From contig NC_063071.1 of NCBI RefSeq assembly GCF_022605165.1, forward strand, positions 2,914,001 to 2,978,000: a stretch of 64,000 nucleotides of DNA, given 5' to 3'. Shown in pieces: positions 1 through 10,329 of this stretch (its first letter is position 1; every line of letters begins with the position of its first letter). Position numbers and translations under genes: made by a program. Under the pieces are notes generated by a model. That model did no database searches and was not told the origin of the DNA. It saw only the letters and a list, made by a program, of their open reading frames with translations. Source of the DNA: Purpureocillium takamizusanense. Lineage: Eukaryota > Ascomycota > Sordariomycetes > Hypocreales > Ophiocordycipitaceae.

Positions 1-1460
1 CTTAATGGCGGAAAACCTAGTCTACGGCGAGCGCGGCTTAGACGAATTATTCTAGGCTTACGTTAGGGTCTATATTATTACGAACTAGCTATTATTAATA
101 TCTAATAGGTAGCTTACGGTAGAACTCTTCCTTAAGGAAGGTAGGAGGTAGGCGCCTAACTTATACGTACTTATAGAAGGCGGTGCGAAACTCCTATATA
201 GTTATCTATTTCGTTATTTATAGCTTCTAGAACTTCTCCCTAGCTTTTACTTCCTTATTTAAATCTATATAGATAGCGTTGAGGTATTTTAGCGCCTTCG
301 TTACGCTATTAAGAGTCTAGGCGCTACCTATATTACGCTAGGAGTCGAGATATCGGCGCGCATTACCTTTAGTGCGGCTTATAAAGTATACTACCTTACT
401 TCTATCGGAGAAGTAGTAATCGACGTTAGCCTCGAGCTTATCGAGTATAGAGCTACGCTATGTCTCGTAAGTAGGTTCTTTACTATCGTAAAGGCAGTCG
501 GGATCTAGGAACTTAGGTATATAGTTATATATAAGCGCGCCGGACTCTAAGGTAATAATATTAAGTATAGTCTCCCGCGATAGGCCGGCGATAGCCTCTA
601 CTACCTTTAATACCTTAACTAGCTAGTCTAAGGTATCGTTTTTTTCGTATATTAGGGTAGCGTAGTCCTTTTAATACTACTTTAGCTATGCCTCTAGCTA
701 TGCCTTATCTTCCCGGAGGTAGACGATATTAGTGCTTTTACTAAGGTATTCTCCTTCCTAGAGTTTAATATATAGCTCTTAATAGGACTCGATAAGTATT
801 TTAATATTATCGTTAGTATCCTTAATGCCTTCGTAGAGGTCCTATACCGTATAGCGGAGGACCTCTCTCTAGATAGCCTAGGTCTTTACGATATCCCTTA
901 AGAGGTTAGGGGTCTCTAAGGCTAGGTAGGCGATCTAGGCCGTAGTTACTGAGTACTCCTCCTTACCGTTATAGAATACTACCCTTATATTACTAGCGTA
1001 ATTCCTCTCGTATAACTCTTTAACGTTGCGTTAGAGATGCCTAATATCGGTCCTCTAGGCATAGGTATCCGGTTAGAGCATAGTAATTTCTAGGTCAGTA
1101 AGGCAGCGGCTTTCTAGGGGGCTAGGGACGCGTCCTATACGGACCTCTCTAGCTTCTAACGTATTATATCGGGCAGGCATAGGTAGATAGATATAGGGGG
1201 GGTCTAGGCCTATATAGAGGACCTTTACCTACCGCTCGTTAATAGCTAGGCTACTATCTATTAAGTTCTAGCGTCCCTCGCTAGGGCTAGCTATAGGCTA
1301 TTTCTCCTTAGACGGATAGGCTATATCGGATAGTATAGGTAACCTTATCTTATTATGGTATAGTATAGGTGCTACTTAGGGGCGTATTATTATTCTAGGT
1401 ATGACGGATATATTAGTACCTATATATAGTAGTCTCGGTCGTCGCCCGTCGTCGTATTAG
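1..1460 (-). mobile_element. RIP-degraded LTR-retrotransposon gag (runs off the left edge)
   Basis: Read on the minus strand, one reading frame runs from about 1440 to base 1 without a frameshift, but it holds about 30 stops. Every stop I found is TAG or TAA, none TGA, each explained by a CpA-to-TpA change in a Gln (CAG/CAA) or Trp (TGG) codon. This is the signature of repeat-induced point mutation in fungi. Between the stops the protein resembles a Ty3/Copia-type gag: an early ATG at 1180 starts MPARYNTLEARE, a central stretch reads YFISRTKGNARRYLDS, and a later part has FRTAFYKYV and LPPTFLKEEFYRKLP. CA and TG dinucleotides are sparse and TA is abundant up to about 1450, then composition becomes normal. 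No LTR, primer-binding site or pol region is visible; pol would lie left of the window. The element is dead. Whether it is Ty3-like or Copia-like is undecided. Confidence 0.85.
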
Positions 1461-2610
1461 TGGGTGGTATATAGCTAATTGTACTTAGCAATATCGTCGT
1501 GATCTCTTTTAGTTGTAAGCTTTAAAGTAATGTTACGGTATGATTAATTGGCGTAGGATTGAGACGTCTATAAAGACTGTAGATTGACGAGGACTTTAAA
1601 GCTAAGGAGGAAAAAATAAGAGACTGCGCTGTGTGCGCTGCCGCGGGTTGAAAACCCTGTGTAGGTCACGTGCGGTTGGTGGGCACGTGCCGACATATGT
1701 GACACGATCCGTCACACTCTCGATTCTTCCATATGTAGGGTAGTCAAAATGCCATGGCTCCTGCCTACGCGCTTCGTCCATGCGCCACGTGCCATACCGC
1801 GTGATCTGCCACTGCGAGGGACGAAGGGACCAGACGCTTTGGACGGTGGGACGCTCCTGCCTACCGTCTCGGCAGCGCGCACACCGGAGGATGCCCCACC
1901 CCTCCCCCCACCGTGACCCTCGCCACCCAATCACCGCGGGGCACCCGTCGGCTGTCTCAGCGGGCCTCATTGGCCACGGCCAGGCTGCTTCGACGGCGGC
2001 CAATGGGGAGGGCCGGGGGCTGTTTGCTGGCCAGGCAGCAGCATTCTGCCCCCGCTGCTGATGAGACGCCGGCCGGGGCCACTGACACGCGCCGGGACGT
2101 TGACGATACAGGCAGCCAGATAACGGGCTTCATTTCATTGCAACGACGCCGCCTGCAGACGGACTGCGAGCCGGTTCCCGTCCGTCCGTCCTCACCACCG
2201 CAGGCATCTCTGCCGTTACTTTGGCTCAGCTGCGCTGCCGGACAACAGCCCGACCCGGGAACCTCGCGTGCTGCGCTGTGCTGTGTTGCGCTGCACCACC
2301 AACAAACAGCAAGGAGCGCCCCCTCCAACAACACCCGCGGTGACGACGCCGCCCAACTGCGCCAGGAGCCCTCACCAACGTCGCCCATCCCCCGACTCGC
2401 CTCATCAAGCAACACGAGCGCTGCTGTGCAGTACGGGACCTTACACTGCCCAGGATACAACATCCTAACGCTCGCGCTGCGCTCCGGGCCATGTGAGCGC
2501 GCCCTCACCCGCCGAGCCCTTGCTGGACAGGTCAAGACATCCCCTCTCAGGCGCCCCTTGGCGACGCTTGATCTCGTCACTCGTCATCTTTGCCGCCCCT
2601 CTCTTCCGTC
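1461..2610. other. Spacer between the dead retrotransposon and the HeLo-domain gene; contains its promoter
   Basis: Composition changes sharply at about 1460 from TA-rich to GC-rich sequence. The first 350 bases hold three CACGTG sites and an inverted repeat (separate entry). From about 2330 to 2610 the + strand is C/T-rich, as in fungal 5' leaders, and ends in TCTCTTCCGTC before the ATG at 2611. Several long frames here (for example 1913-2929 + and 1957-2580 -) have no recognisable protein features and are treated as chance. Confidence 0.6.
1667..1791. promoter_or_regulatory. Cluster of three CACGTG E-boxes and an inverted repeat
   Basis: CACGTG occurs at 1667-1672, 1684-1689 and 1786-1791. 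The second lies in the palindrome GGCACGTGCC. Between them, TGTGAC at 1698-1703 and GTCACA at 1711-1716 form an inverted repeat with a 7-base spacer. CACGTG is the usual site for fungal bHLH factors. The cluster sits about 0.8-0.95 kb upstream of the HeLo gene. Function is inferred from sequence only. Confidence 0.35.
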
Positions 2611-5600
2611 ATGGAGTCCTTCCTGCCCGTGGGCGGCTTCCAATTGCCCTTTCAGCGGCGCCTCAGCCGTCTCTACAATGACACCAAAAAGTCGAGCGAC
2701 TTCGTCAAGGAGCCCGTCCGAAATGAAGAGGACCCCGAGATCAAGGGCTTGCACCGCAAACTGCGCATCCAAAAGGACCGGCTCGTCAGCTGGGGAATCG
2801 AGTGGTCTGACCCCAATCAGTCCGCCGAGATTGACGAGTCACTCTCCCAGGCCGGTCTCAGCGAGGTCGTCGGCAGCATCATGTCGACCATCAAGGACAT
2901 TCTGGCTGAGGCTGAGCCGCTCTGGCTGAGCTCCAAGCGCATAGTCGAGGGCCCGCGTTCGTCACCCGACAAGAAGCCGCCGCTCGTCCAGTGGGACAAG
3001 GGCCGCTTCGAAGACCTCGTCCGCGACCTTACCTCTTCCATCGACACCCTCTATGACCTGTCCCGGACCCGTGCCGGCGGCGTCCCGCGACGCATGTCCA
3101 AGACGGCTGCTTTCAAGTCGTCGGCGGACGATTACCGGCCCTTCGAGTCAAGTCGCATGCAGACACCGCAGCAAATCGATCCTCAGACTCTCACTCATCT
3201 GTCATCAATGGATGGCACCCACGGCGCCAACGCCCGGCAGGTCGTTTTCATGAGCAAGACTGCCTACTCGGAGCTCACGCAGGGCACCACGCGTGAGCCC
3301 TGGGCTCCGCTGCTGCTCGAGTATGCCACGTTTGACTCCATCTACGCCACGACGGGCATCATGCCTCCCATGGCCCGCTTCGAGAAGCTGTCGGCTGGCC
3401 TGCAGCAGGATCCGCAGCGAGCGCCTGGCACCTGGACGGGCCTACCGCGCCTCTTGGGCTACTTTGAAGACATGGAAAACTCGAGGCTGGGCCTCGTCTA
3501 CCGTTTCCCGCCGTCGTTCAATGCCGTGTCCTTCGAAAAGCTCACCCAGAACCCCCTGTATAGTCTCCCGACACTTGGTGGCCTTCTCTCGAGGCCCGAT
3601 GCTGAGCCGTTGTTGGAAGCCAAATTCCGACTCGCATATAACCTCACCAACACAATTTTCGACATGCATGCCCGCGGCGTTACTCACGGCAATCTGATCG
3701 ACGCCAACATTTCGTTTTGCGATCTGCCCAAGTCGGGAGAGGACGCATCGAAGTCGGTGGACATTCGGCGGCCACTTGTATCGTCGTTTGACTTGTTTCC
3801 CGAGGATGATGCACCGGCCAACTTCTCCATCTGGCGGCATCCCTTGGATCCCCGCACCGCACAGGCGTCGCCATTGACCAAGTCGACAGATGAGCGGGTG
3901 TTGGAACTGTACTCACTCGCCATGGTTCTTCTGTCTGTTGGTCTGTGGGAAAAGCTCGAAAGCCTAGCTCCCGAGCTTGCGACTGCACCCCTTTCTAGCT
4001 CGCTCATGGAGAGATTGGCCGTCAAGTGCGGCAGCCTTTACGCAAAGGCTGTTGAGGCATGCTGGCTGGCCCCCGACGAGGAGGCATCGGGTAATACTGC
4101 TGGTGAGGCGCTGCTCTCGTCAGTTCAGGTGCGCGTGAGCCGCTACTTGGAGGCGTGCTGCATACTCGATGGTGTTAGCGGCCTCGAGGATCGATTGACG
4201 CAAGAGCTGCGTAGCCATGCCTCAGAGAACCGACAGCCCACTGCGTCTGTCAAATCCCCGACGCATTACCCAGTCGACCGAAAGGTCTTGGCACAAGAAC
4301 CAAGCGGCGCACCCAAGGCCCTGGAAAAGGCTGACGTGGCCGACGTCGAAACCGATGGTAAGCGCTGGCGATGATATATGCAAGTCAGGATGCTAATTGT
4401 GGTAGACGTGCCTGGTGTTCCGGTCCCTAAGATGAGGCTGTACCCTCACGTCCCGCTTGCGCCAGATGTCGTCGAGAAGTGGAATGTGATCTTGATGCCG
4501 CAAATCAACCACGCCCTCCGTCACTTCTACCGCAAGCATCCCGAATCGGTCGAAATCTCCCTCGAGTCTGTCGGTCCGAGCGCAAATAGAACACAGCCGA
4601 CGGTCTTGGTGGTCTGCACGTCGGTTGGCAAAGTGCGAGCAATCCTCAAGAAGCGCCTCGGCGACCTGTTTGACGGCACCACGGGTTTCTCCCTCAAGGT
4701 TTGCCGCGGTCAGGTTCTGCGCTCGCGCAAACATGCGGCATCAGTCCGGCGCTCCATGGCACGAACCCACGACGGCGAAGGCGACGACGCAGAGGCAGTC
4801 AACCCAGAGTTCCAACAGCGCCCGGGGAATGGCGCAAGCATCGGCGCCTGGATTGGCGACCGCCATCTGCCTCCGGTCAGCTTCGGTGGTTTGGTGCTAG
4901 TCGATGACAAGCCCTATGGCATGACGGTCCATCACATGCTCGACGACCCGGACCGCGAGGTTGGTAACGCTGAAACGCTTCGTAGCAGCGCGAGACCCGG
5001 GCATGATTGGCTCGCCGACATGGCGGTTGACAGTGCCGACGACGACGACGACGACAGTTATGCCTTTGGTCTGTCGGACACCGAGTCGGAACCCTATTCA
5101 GATACAGACATTACCAGCGACTACGACGATGACGAGGAAGAGGACGAATTCGAGCCTGGAGACATACCCGGTATTGAACCAGGCTGCGGAGACGGCTACA
5201 TTGTGACCCAGCCCGCGCTGGACGATGTGGAGGATGGGTTCTACCCGTGCGCCGAGACGGAAGACGAGGATCACCTCGACACCTTCAGCCTTGGCGAAGT
5301 CTTTGCGTCCAGTGGCATTCGCCGCAAACAGGCCAATGGACTCGTTCATGAGGTGGACTGGGCCTTGTTCGAGTTCGCCAACGGTCGGTTGCCAGACGAT
5401 AACACCATCCCCGAAGCGTCTGAGGGGAAGGCTCTGCCTCAAATTGCCGCCAAGAGAGACGAGACGAGCATGTTGCGGCCAACGGCTGTCGCGCCGTCGG
5501 CGTCGTTGCCGGGCATGGAAGTGCAGTGCATGGCCCGGACCAGTGGATTGCAAACCGGTCAGATCTTGCCAACATTGACGAGCGTCAAGATCTACGGCCG

Positions 5601-6144
5601 GGCATCCCCCAGCCACACGTATCAAATCACCAGCATGCCGTCTTCGGCAGGGGACGGGGCGGACACAGAACGGACCCAGCCGATGGGCATCCCCGGAGAC
5701 AGCGGCGCGTGGGTTGTGGATCGCCATCACAGCCAGCTCTGCGGGCACATCCTGGCATGGAGCCAGAGGAAGCGTGTCGCGTACATATGCCCCATGGACG
5801 TGTTGCTTTTGGACGTGGCACAAACACTCGAGGCCACCGAGGTCAGGCTCCCTGGCGGGGAGCCCGTCGTGGCGTTTGGAGACGCCAATGAAAGCGGCCT
5901 GCTGAGCCGCGAACACGACGTCAAAGGCGCACAGGAGGACTCGGACGATGCCGTGGAACAGGAGCACGATGAGATTGAAGAAGATGGCGTCCCGGAACTG
6001 ATTCAAAGTACGCAAAATATCAGCCTGTGTGAGCAAGGCTCTGCAAGCCCGATCCGGCTGGACACGTCGAGCGAGCTGAGGGGGTTGGCGAGCCGGCTGG
6101 AAGACATGAAGCTCGGACGGACACAGAGGATTGGCGTGAGCTGA
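2611..6144 (+). CDS. HeLo domain - pseudokinase - trypsin-fold serine protease fusion protein
   Basis: Exons 2611-4357 and 4406-6144 give 1161 residues. The 48-base intron has donor GTAAGC, branch TGCTAAT and acceptor GTAG; it bypasses an in-frame TGA at 4372, so two apparent frames are one gene. Residues 1-155 match the HeLo fold of [23 protein letters not shown] recalls HET-s RLDIAKARLSRWG, followed by a [11 protein letters not shown] helix. Residues ~230-530 are kinase-like but degenerate: the catalytic loop is [10 protein letters not shown] (HRD Asp replaced by Asn at 361, Lys lost) and the DFG region reads SFDLF, hence a pseudokinase. Residues ~720-1060 look like a chymotrypsin-fold protease: His758/759 in TVHHMLDD, Asp900 in VDWALFE, Ser1015 in [11 protein letters not shown] 40-residue acidic run (791-833) separates His and Asp. 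The hydrophobic N-terminal helix usual in pore-forming HeLo domains is weak. ATG 2611 is the first in frame. Likely intracellular; a role in immunity or cell death is inference. Confidence 0.85.
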
Positions 6145-6496
6145 ACTGCGACGCGGTCAAGCCGCGGTCAAGACGCGGGTTTGGCTTGGCTGCGTCTGAG
6201 GATGGGTCGGAGAGCACACTGCGGATTTTTGAATAGGCAATACCCTGACGCGTATGAAACAAGGTTGGGCGACCGAGGCGCCAGCTGTGTGAACACGGGA
6301 ACTCTGGCTCCTGTCTGTGCAGCATGCTTGTATCGCGTGTTTTGAGGCGACTCTCGCGCGTCGGGGTTTGGGAACAAAGCAGTTGAGACGGCAGGGGATA
6401 GTAGGTTACGAAGTGACGCTTTGATGCAAAACTGCTTCCAACGTAGAGAAGCAGCACCGTGCTTGGCGAACGAATCTTTGCAGCTTGACCATTTGA
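6145..6496. other. Short spacer between convergent genes
   Basis: The stop codons of the HeLo gene (+) and the CCDC25-like gene (-) face each other across 352 bases. The segment must hold both 3' ends. I see no gene or repeat in it. Confidence 0.7.
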
Positions 6497-8062
6497 TCAC
6501 ATGAAGTCGTCCTCCCAGTCTTCGGAGCGGTCCTGGTTGCTCGTGGCTGCCATGTTCTCCTCGGTGAAGAGCTCGTCGTAGGCGTGGTCCTTTTGCCACT
6601 TCTTCTCCTTCCACTCCTGGGCCTGCCTGGCTTCTTCTTTTCTCTGAGGCGAGGCAGACGCAGTTAGTTAGTCGGCCTTTGAGGATGGATGCGCACGGGG
6701 GGCGGGGTGCAGGCGGCTGGCTGGCTGGTGCGTAGCGTAGGCAGACGGGCAGGATGCGCCGGGGCGAGGGGCGGGAGGGGGAGGGGCGCATGGCCTGCGC
6801 AGAACGCTGCGCGGGGGATGATGGGCGTGGTAATAGGCAGCCGGATAGAAACATGGGCAGCATGGGAGCCTGGGAGGGGGGGCACGGGTTTCTAGGGGAC
6901 ATAGGGGAGGCGTGTGTGCATGGACAGTGGTATTGACGAAGTGAAGGGTTGGATGGAGGTCGGTAGAAATTGAAAGGCGCAAAGAAGAAGCCAAGAAGAA
7001 GATGAGGAGGCCAGCTACGCGGGAGAAAAAAGGGGATGGGGGCGACGTACCCTCTGCAGCGTCTCGGCCTGGTCGCGGCGGCGCAGCTCCTTGAGGCGGT
7101 CGTCGCGCTCCTGCTTGAGGTCGGGCCTCTTCTCGACCTTTGTCTTGTTGAGGCGGTTGACGATGGGGTTTTCGCGCTGCGGGACGAGCACGCGCCTGAC
7201 CTGCGAACTCGGGGGTTAACTTTTTTCTTTCATTGAATGCCAAACCAATCGACCATCTTTGCTGTTTCTGCTATGCCCCCCTTTGCGGAATACGTAGAAG
7301 AAGAGGGTGATCTCGTGGGACGAGTTGGATGGAGACAGATGGGGGGAAAGGACAGGCAGGAAGATGATAGGCAGAAGAGGCGGACAAAACGGCAGAACGG
7401 AACAAGAAAAGGAAGCTTGCCTTGCGCTGGTCCTTGAAGCTGACCTGGCCGACGTCCATGCTGCCGTCCTTTTTTAGGTTGGACCATGGCGTGTAGATGA
7501 TGGTGATGTTGTCCTTTTTGTTGCCTGTGCGCGTGCGTGAGACGGGGGAGACGGGGGAAGCAAAGTGAGGAGGCGAAACAAAACATACCCTCGATGGAGT
7601 TGGCCTTTGTGAGCTGCGCCAGGTCCATGACGAGATCCTCGGGCAGGTTGTCCCATGTCTGGCCCTCTTGCATGCGGAGGTAGATGTGCGCGCTGGACAG
7701 CTTGTCGACGTGGAACTAGAACGTGGTGGCCCCGCGTGAGCTGATGCTGCTGTATGTACCGAATGTCGGCTGTGATAGCGACTCATGGGTGGGGGGTTAT
7801 CCGTACCCTGTGACGAGCAGCTCTAGTGAGTTGAGGATCAGTTGGTCGAGTGTAGGGGGGGACGCCTACCATACATCCTCCTCCCAGCCGTACTTGATCA
7901 GGTCCTCATCTGGCATTACATGTAAGAACTTGCTGTACAAGGGGTGTACACATCAGGTACTTGTGAATGGAAGAAGGGGCTCGGCTCACTCTCATACTTG
8001 TCCTTGCCGACGTAGATGAAGCCGGCGGGATCGACGACGTTGGAGGTGAAGTAGTACACCAT
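6497..8062 (-). CDS. CCDC25 / NFACT-R (DUF814) family protein
   Basis: Six exons on the minus strand: 8062-7990, 7909-7875, 7715-7589, 7524-7421, 7200-7051, 6643-6497; 211 residues, against about 208 for human CCDC25. The start [20 protein letters not shown], then [44 protein letters not shown] and SMDVGQVSF are the hallmark blocks of the family. The C-terminus is a charged coiled coil rich in Lys/Glu/Arg and ends in SEDWEDDFM, like the acidic tail of CCDC25. The NFACT-R domain is an RNA-binding fold related to the ribosome-quality-control factors NEMF/Rqc2; CCDC25 itself has been described as a nucleic-acid binder in animals. Intron 4 (7420-7201) uses a GC donor (AAG|GCAAGC) with CAG acceptor. 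At the exon 2/3 junction the only canonical donor gives EED-FHVD, losing the V/I-W of the family (EDVWFHVD), so that junction may be mis-modelled or carry a one-base error. Intron 5 is long (407 bases). Confidence 0.9.
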
Positions 8063-9046
8063 GGCTGCTGCTGGGCCCAACCCCCGCGGCTTGGCTGGGC
8101 GATTCAATCGGTGCTGGACAGACGAAAGGACTTCCTGTGCTGACAAGTCTGGTCAATGGCGCTGCGTACCGGCGGGAGCGCGTGTATAAGCGGGTTGACC
8201 AGCCGGTCGCTCAGCGGGTGTGTGAATGAATGGCCTGAGCAAGAAGAAGATTTGTGAGGAGAGGCCGTGCTGTGAATTGTGAGGGACAAGCGGTACATGC
8301 CTGCCTATCTCCTTTCGCGGCGTCGGCTGCGGGCGCTTGGTTTGCTGACAAGTATCCTGCATGGCGGGCACGTGATTGTCCGTCCAGGGTCCTGCAGTGC
8401 GTGCGGCGTCTGCACTCTGCAGTCAATCACCCGCTAATAACTTGTTAGTCCAGGGGCGGTCCGTCCATTCATGCTCGACCCCACGACTTCAATCCCAGCC
8501 TGTCTGGCAGCCACTTACAACCAGCAACTTGTTGAAAGGATGATTGATGGTGATGGACGACCTCATCGCCATCACAAAATGTCGGTCTGAACGGGACACC
8601 ACACCACCGGCCCACGGCCTCACCTCGCTTCGCCACTTTCGCAACTCGAAGTCAGGTCACCCACGCATGACCAACAAGGCACGCACATAGTTATAGTAGT
8701 TTGCACTACATACGTAACCGTTAGCTCCTACATAGGTTCCAAGTAAGTTAGGTAGCAGCAGCAGCAGCAGCAAATCACGAACAATCAGACAGTCACAGCC
8801 CGCCGACGAGGAAAGAGACTGCTACACGACCCGACAGTCGGGGTCGACTTTCCCATCTCGCACCTCCATTTGTCTCAAAAAACGTCCTGCCTGCCTGCCT
8901 TCTTTCTTTCTTTCTCGTATCCTGACCTATCAAGTCCCGCCGTTGAACGTTTTGACACCCTGTCGATCCCCCAAAAATATATATAAAACGGTGAAAGTAC
9001 ATACATACATACATACATACGTAGGTAGGTGCTAGGTACTTTGTAT

Positions 9047-9068
9047 ATACGGAGTAGTAGTACCGTAT
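9047..9068. repeat. Inverted repeat ATACGG-N10-CCGTAT
   Basis: The arms are 9047-9052 and 9063-9068, with AGTAGTAGTA between them. It follows the (ATAC)n run and belongs to a family of GTAC/TACGGAGTA-like motifs seen throughout the spacers of this window. Confidence 0.6.
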
Positions 9069-9256
9069 GTGCAGAATGTATGTATGTATGCCTTGCGGCT
9101 ACGTACGTATGTACTTCTACTACTACATTGAAACGGTCACTGCCAGATCACGATTTGACGCGAGCCCCCCCCCCTGCCATGTCTTCACCGCGGGGGTCGC
9201 CGACGCACGAATGAACACACACAAAAATCTGCGTCGACACCTTTTGACTCAGACAC

Positions 9257-9273
9257 AAAAAAAAAAAAAAAAA
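9257..9273. repeat. A17 homopolymer
   Basis: Seventeen consecutive A on the + strand, just before a C/G-rich block. Confidence 0.9.
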
Positions 9274-10329
9274 GCAGCCCAGCCCAGCAGCATCCCAGGC
9301 CCAGGATCACCGTTGGTGCCGGGCCGTGGCCCAAGGGGGGCGTGCCACCCGCCCCCGGGTCGTGGACGCCCCCCGGTCTCTCTCCCGCGTCCGGCCTCCC
9401 GCCCCCCTCCCTCCGAAAAATATCGGCCCCGTTTTTGGGCCGTCGTCGGCGGTGTCGTCGGCATGGAAAGGGGACGTTGAGACCGTTCCCCCCTGCTGGC
9501 CCGGCGATGCGGGTCGCTTGTCCCCCTTGTGCGTTGCGTGTCCGTCCCCCCGGGCCCCTCCCATCCTCCCCTCCCCCTTCCCCAAGTCGGCGGCACGCGG
9601 GAGCGCGTTTTCCCCCCTCCCCTTCGTTTCCCTGTCTCGCGCGTCTCACTCACCAACCCGGACCGGCGGGGAGTTGAGGGGGCCCTTGCGCCTTGGCCTT
9701 GCTTGACGTGTCCATCCCAGGCTGTCGGGTCTGTCAATCTACCGTCATGCTTGGCGCATAGTGACCCAGCATTGATCCCAGTACTAACTTAACAGATGTG
9801 TTTTACTACCAAGGCAACAAGGTTCTATGGCTAACTAGCGCAACGGCTCCGACAGACCGGTTACGGATGTACGTACTGTACGTCCGAGTCGAGCCGCATG
9901 CAGTAGTACTGTAGCTCCAAACGTCACGCCACTCCCTCCGACGACGTATGTACGTGGGTATCGATTCCTATGTAGGTACGGCAACTACCATCTGTGGAAA
10001 AGTGATATCCCGTGGAGAATCAACGACATGTTGGATATCGGCCCTTGGTCTCTCTAACGACTCTACCATTTGATGTTCAAGAGTTTATTGATCGCTCGAT
10101 TCGACTAACCAGCGAGCGTTCAGTACCAAAGAAAACAGCCCAAGATAAATTTTCATTCTAGTAAAAAATGTCGGCGGCCTTCAATGGCACGCTTTGACTC
10201 CAGTCCGCCCCCAAAAGTGTCTGTCGTCTATCACGATAGCCGTACGCAACGCAGCAGCAAGGCTCAATAGAATATTTTCCCACACACGCACACACAATAA
10301 CCACCACCAAGTAGACCGCCCTCCCTTCC

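Larger units (their letters stand above)
8063..10329. other. Intergenic, repeat-rich; no gene recognised
   Basis: This 2.3 kb lies upstream of the CCDC25-like gene and downstream of the velvet gene. It holds an (ATAC)n run at 8997-9020, an inverted repeat ATACGG-N10-CCGTAT at 9047-9068, an A17 tract at 9257-9273, a strongly C/G-rich stretch at 9300-9680 with no coding features, and a GTAC-rich palindromic patch at 9860-9985. Open frames in 9185-9740 on both strands are products of the GC-rich low-complexity sequence. Confidence 0.6.

Noticed and set aside
2590..2610. Seven extra residues at the front of the HeLo protein
   Set aside because: The upstream start would be TTG; the first ATG in frame is 2611 and sits after a C/T-rich leader.
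1913..2929. 338-codon frame on + overlapping the HeLo promoter and start
   Set aside because: Out of frame with the HeLo exon, Arg/Pro/Ser-rich, no motif.
5098..6036. 312-codon frame on the minus strand
   Set aside because: Mirror of the protease exon; no independent features.
4378..6144. A separate gene starting at ATG 4378
   Set aside because: That ATG lies inside the 48-base intron; splicing 4357 to 4406 joins the two frames exactly, with consensus donor, branch and acceptor.
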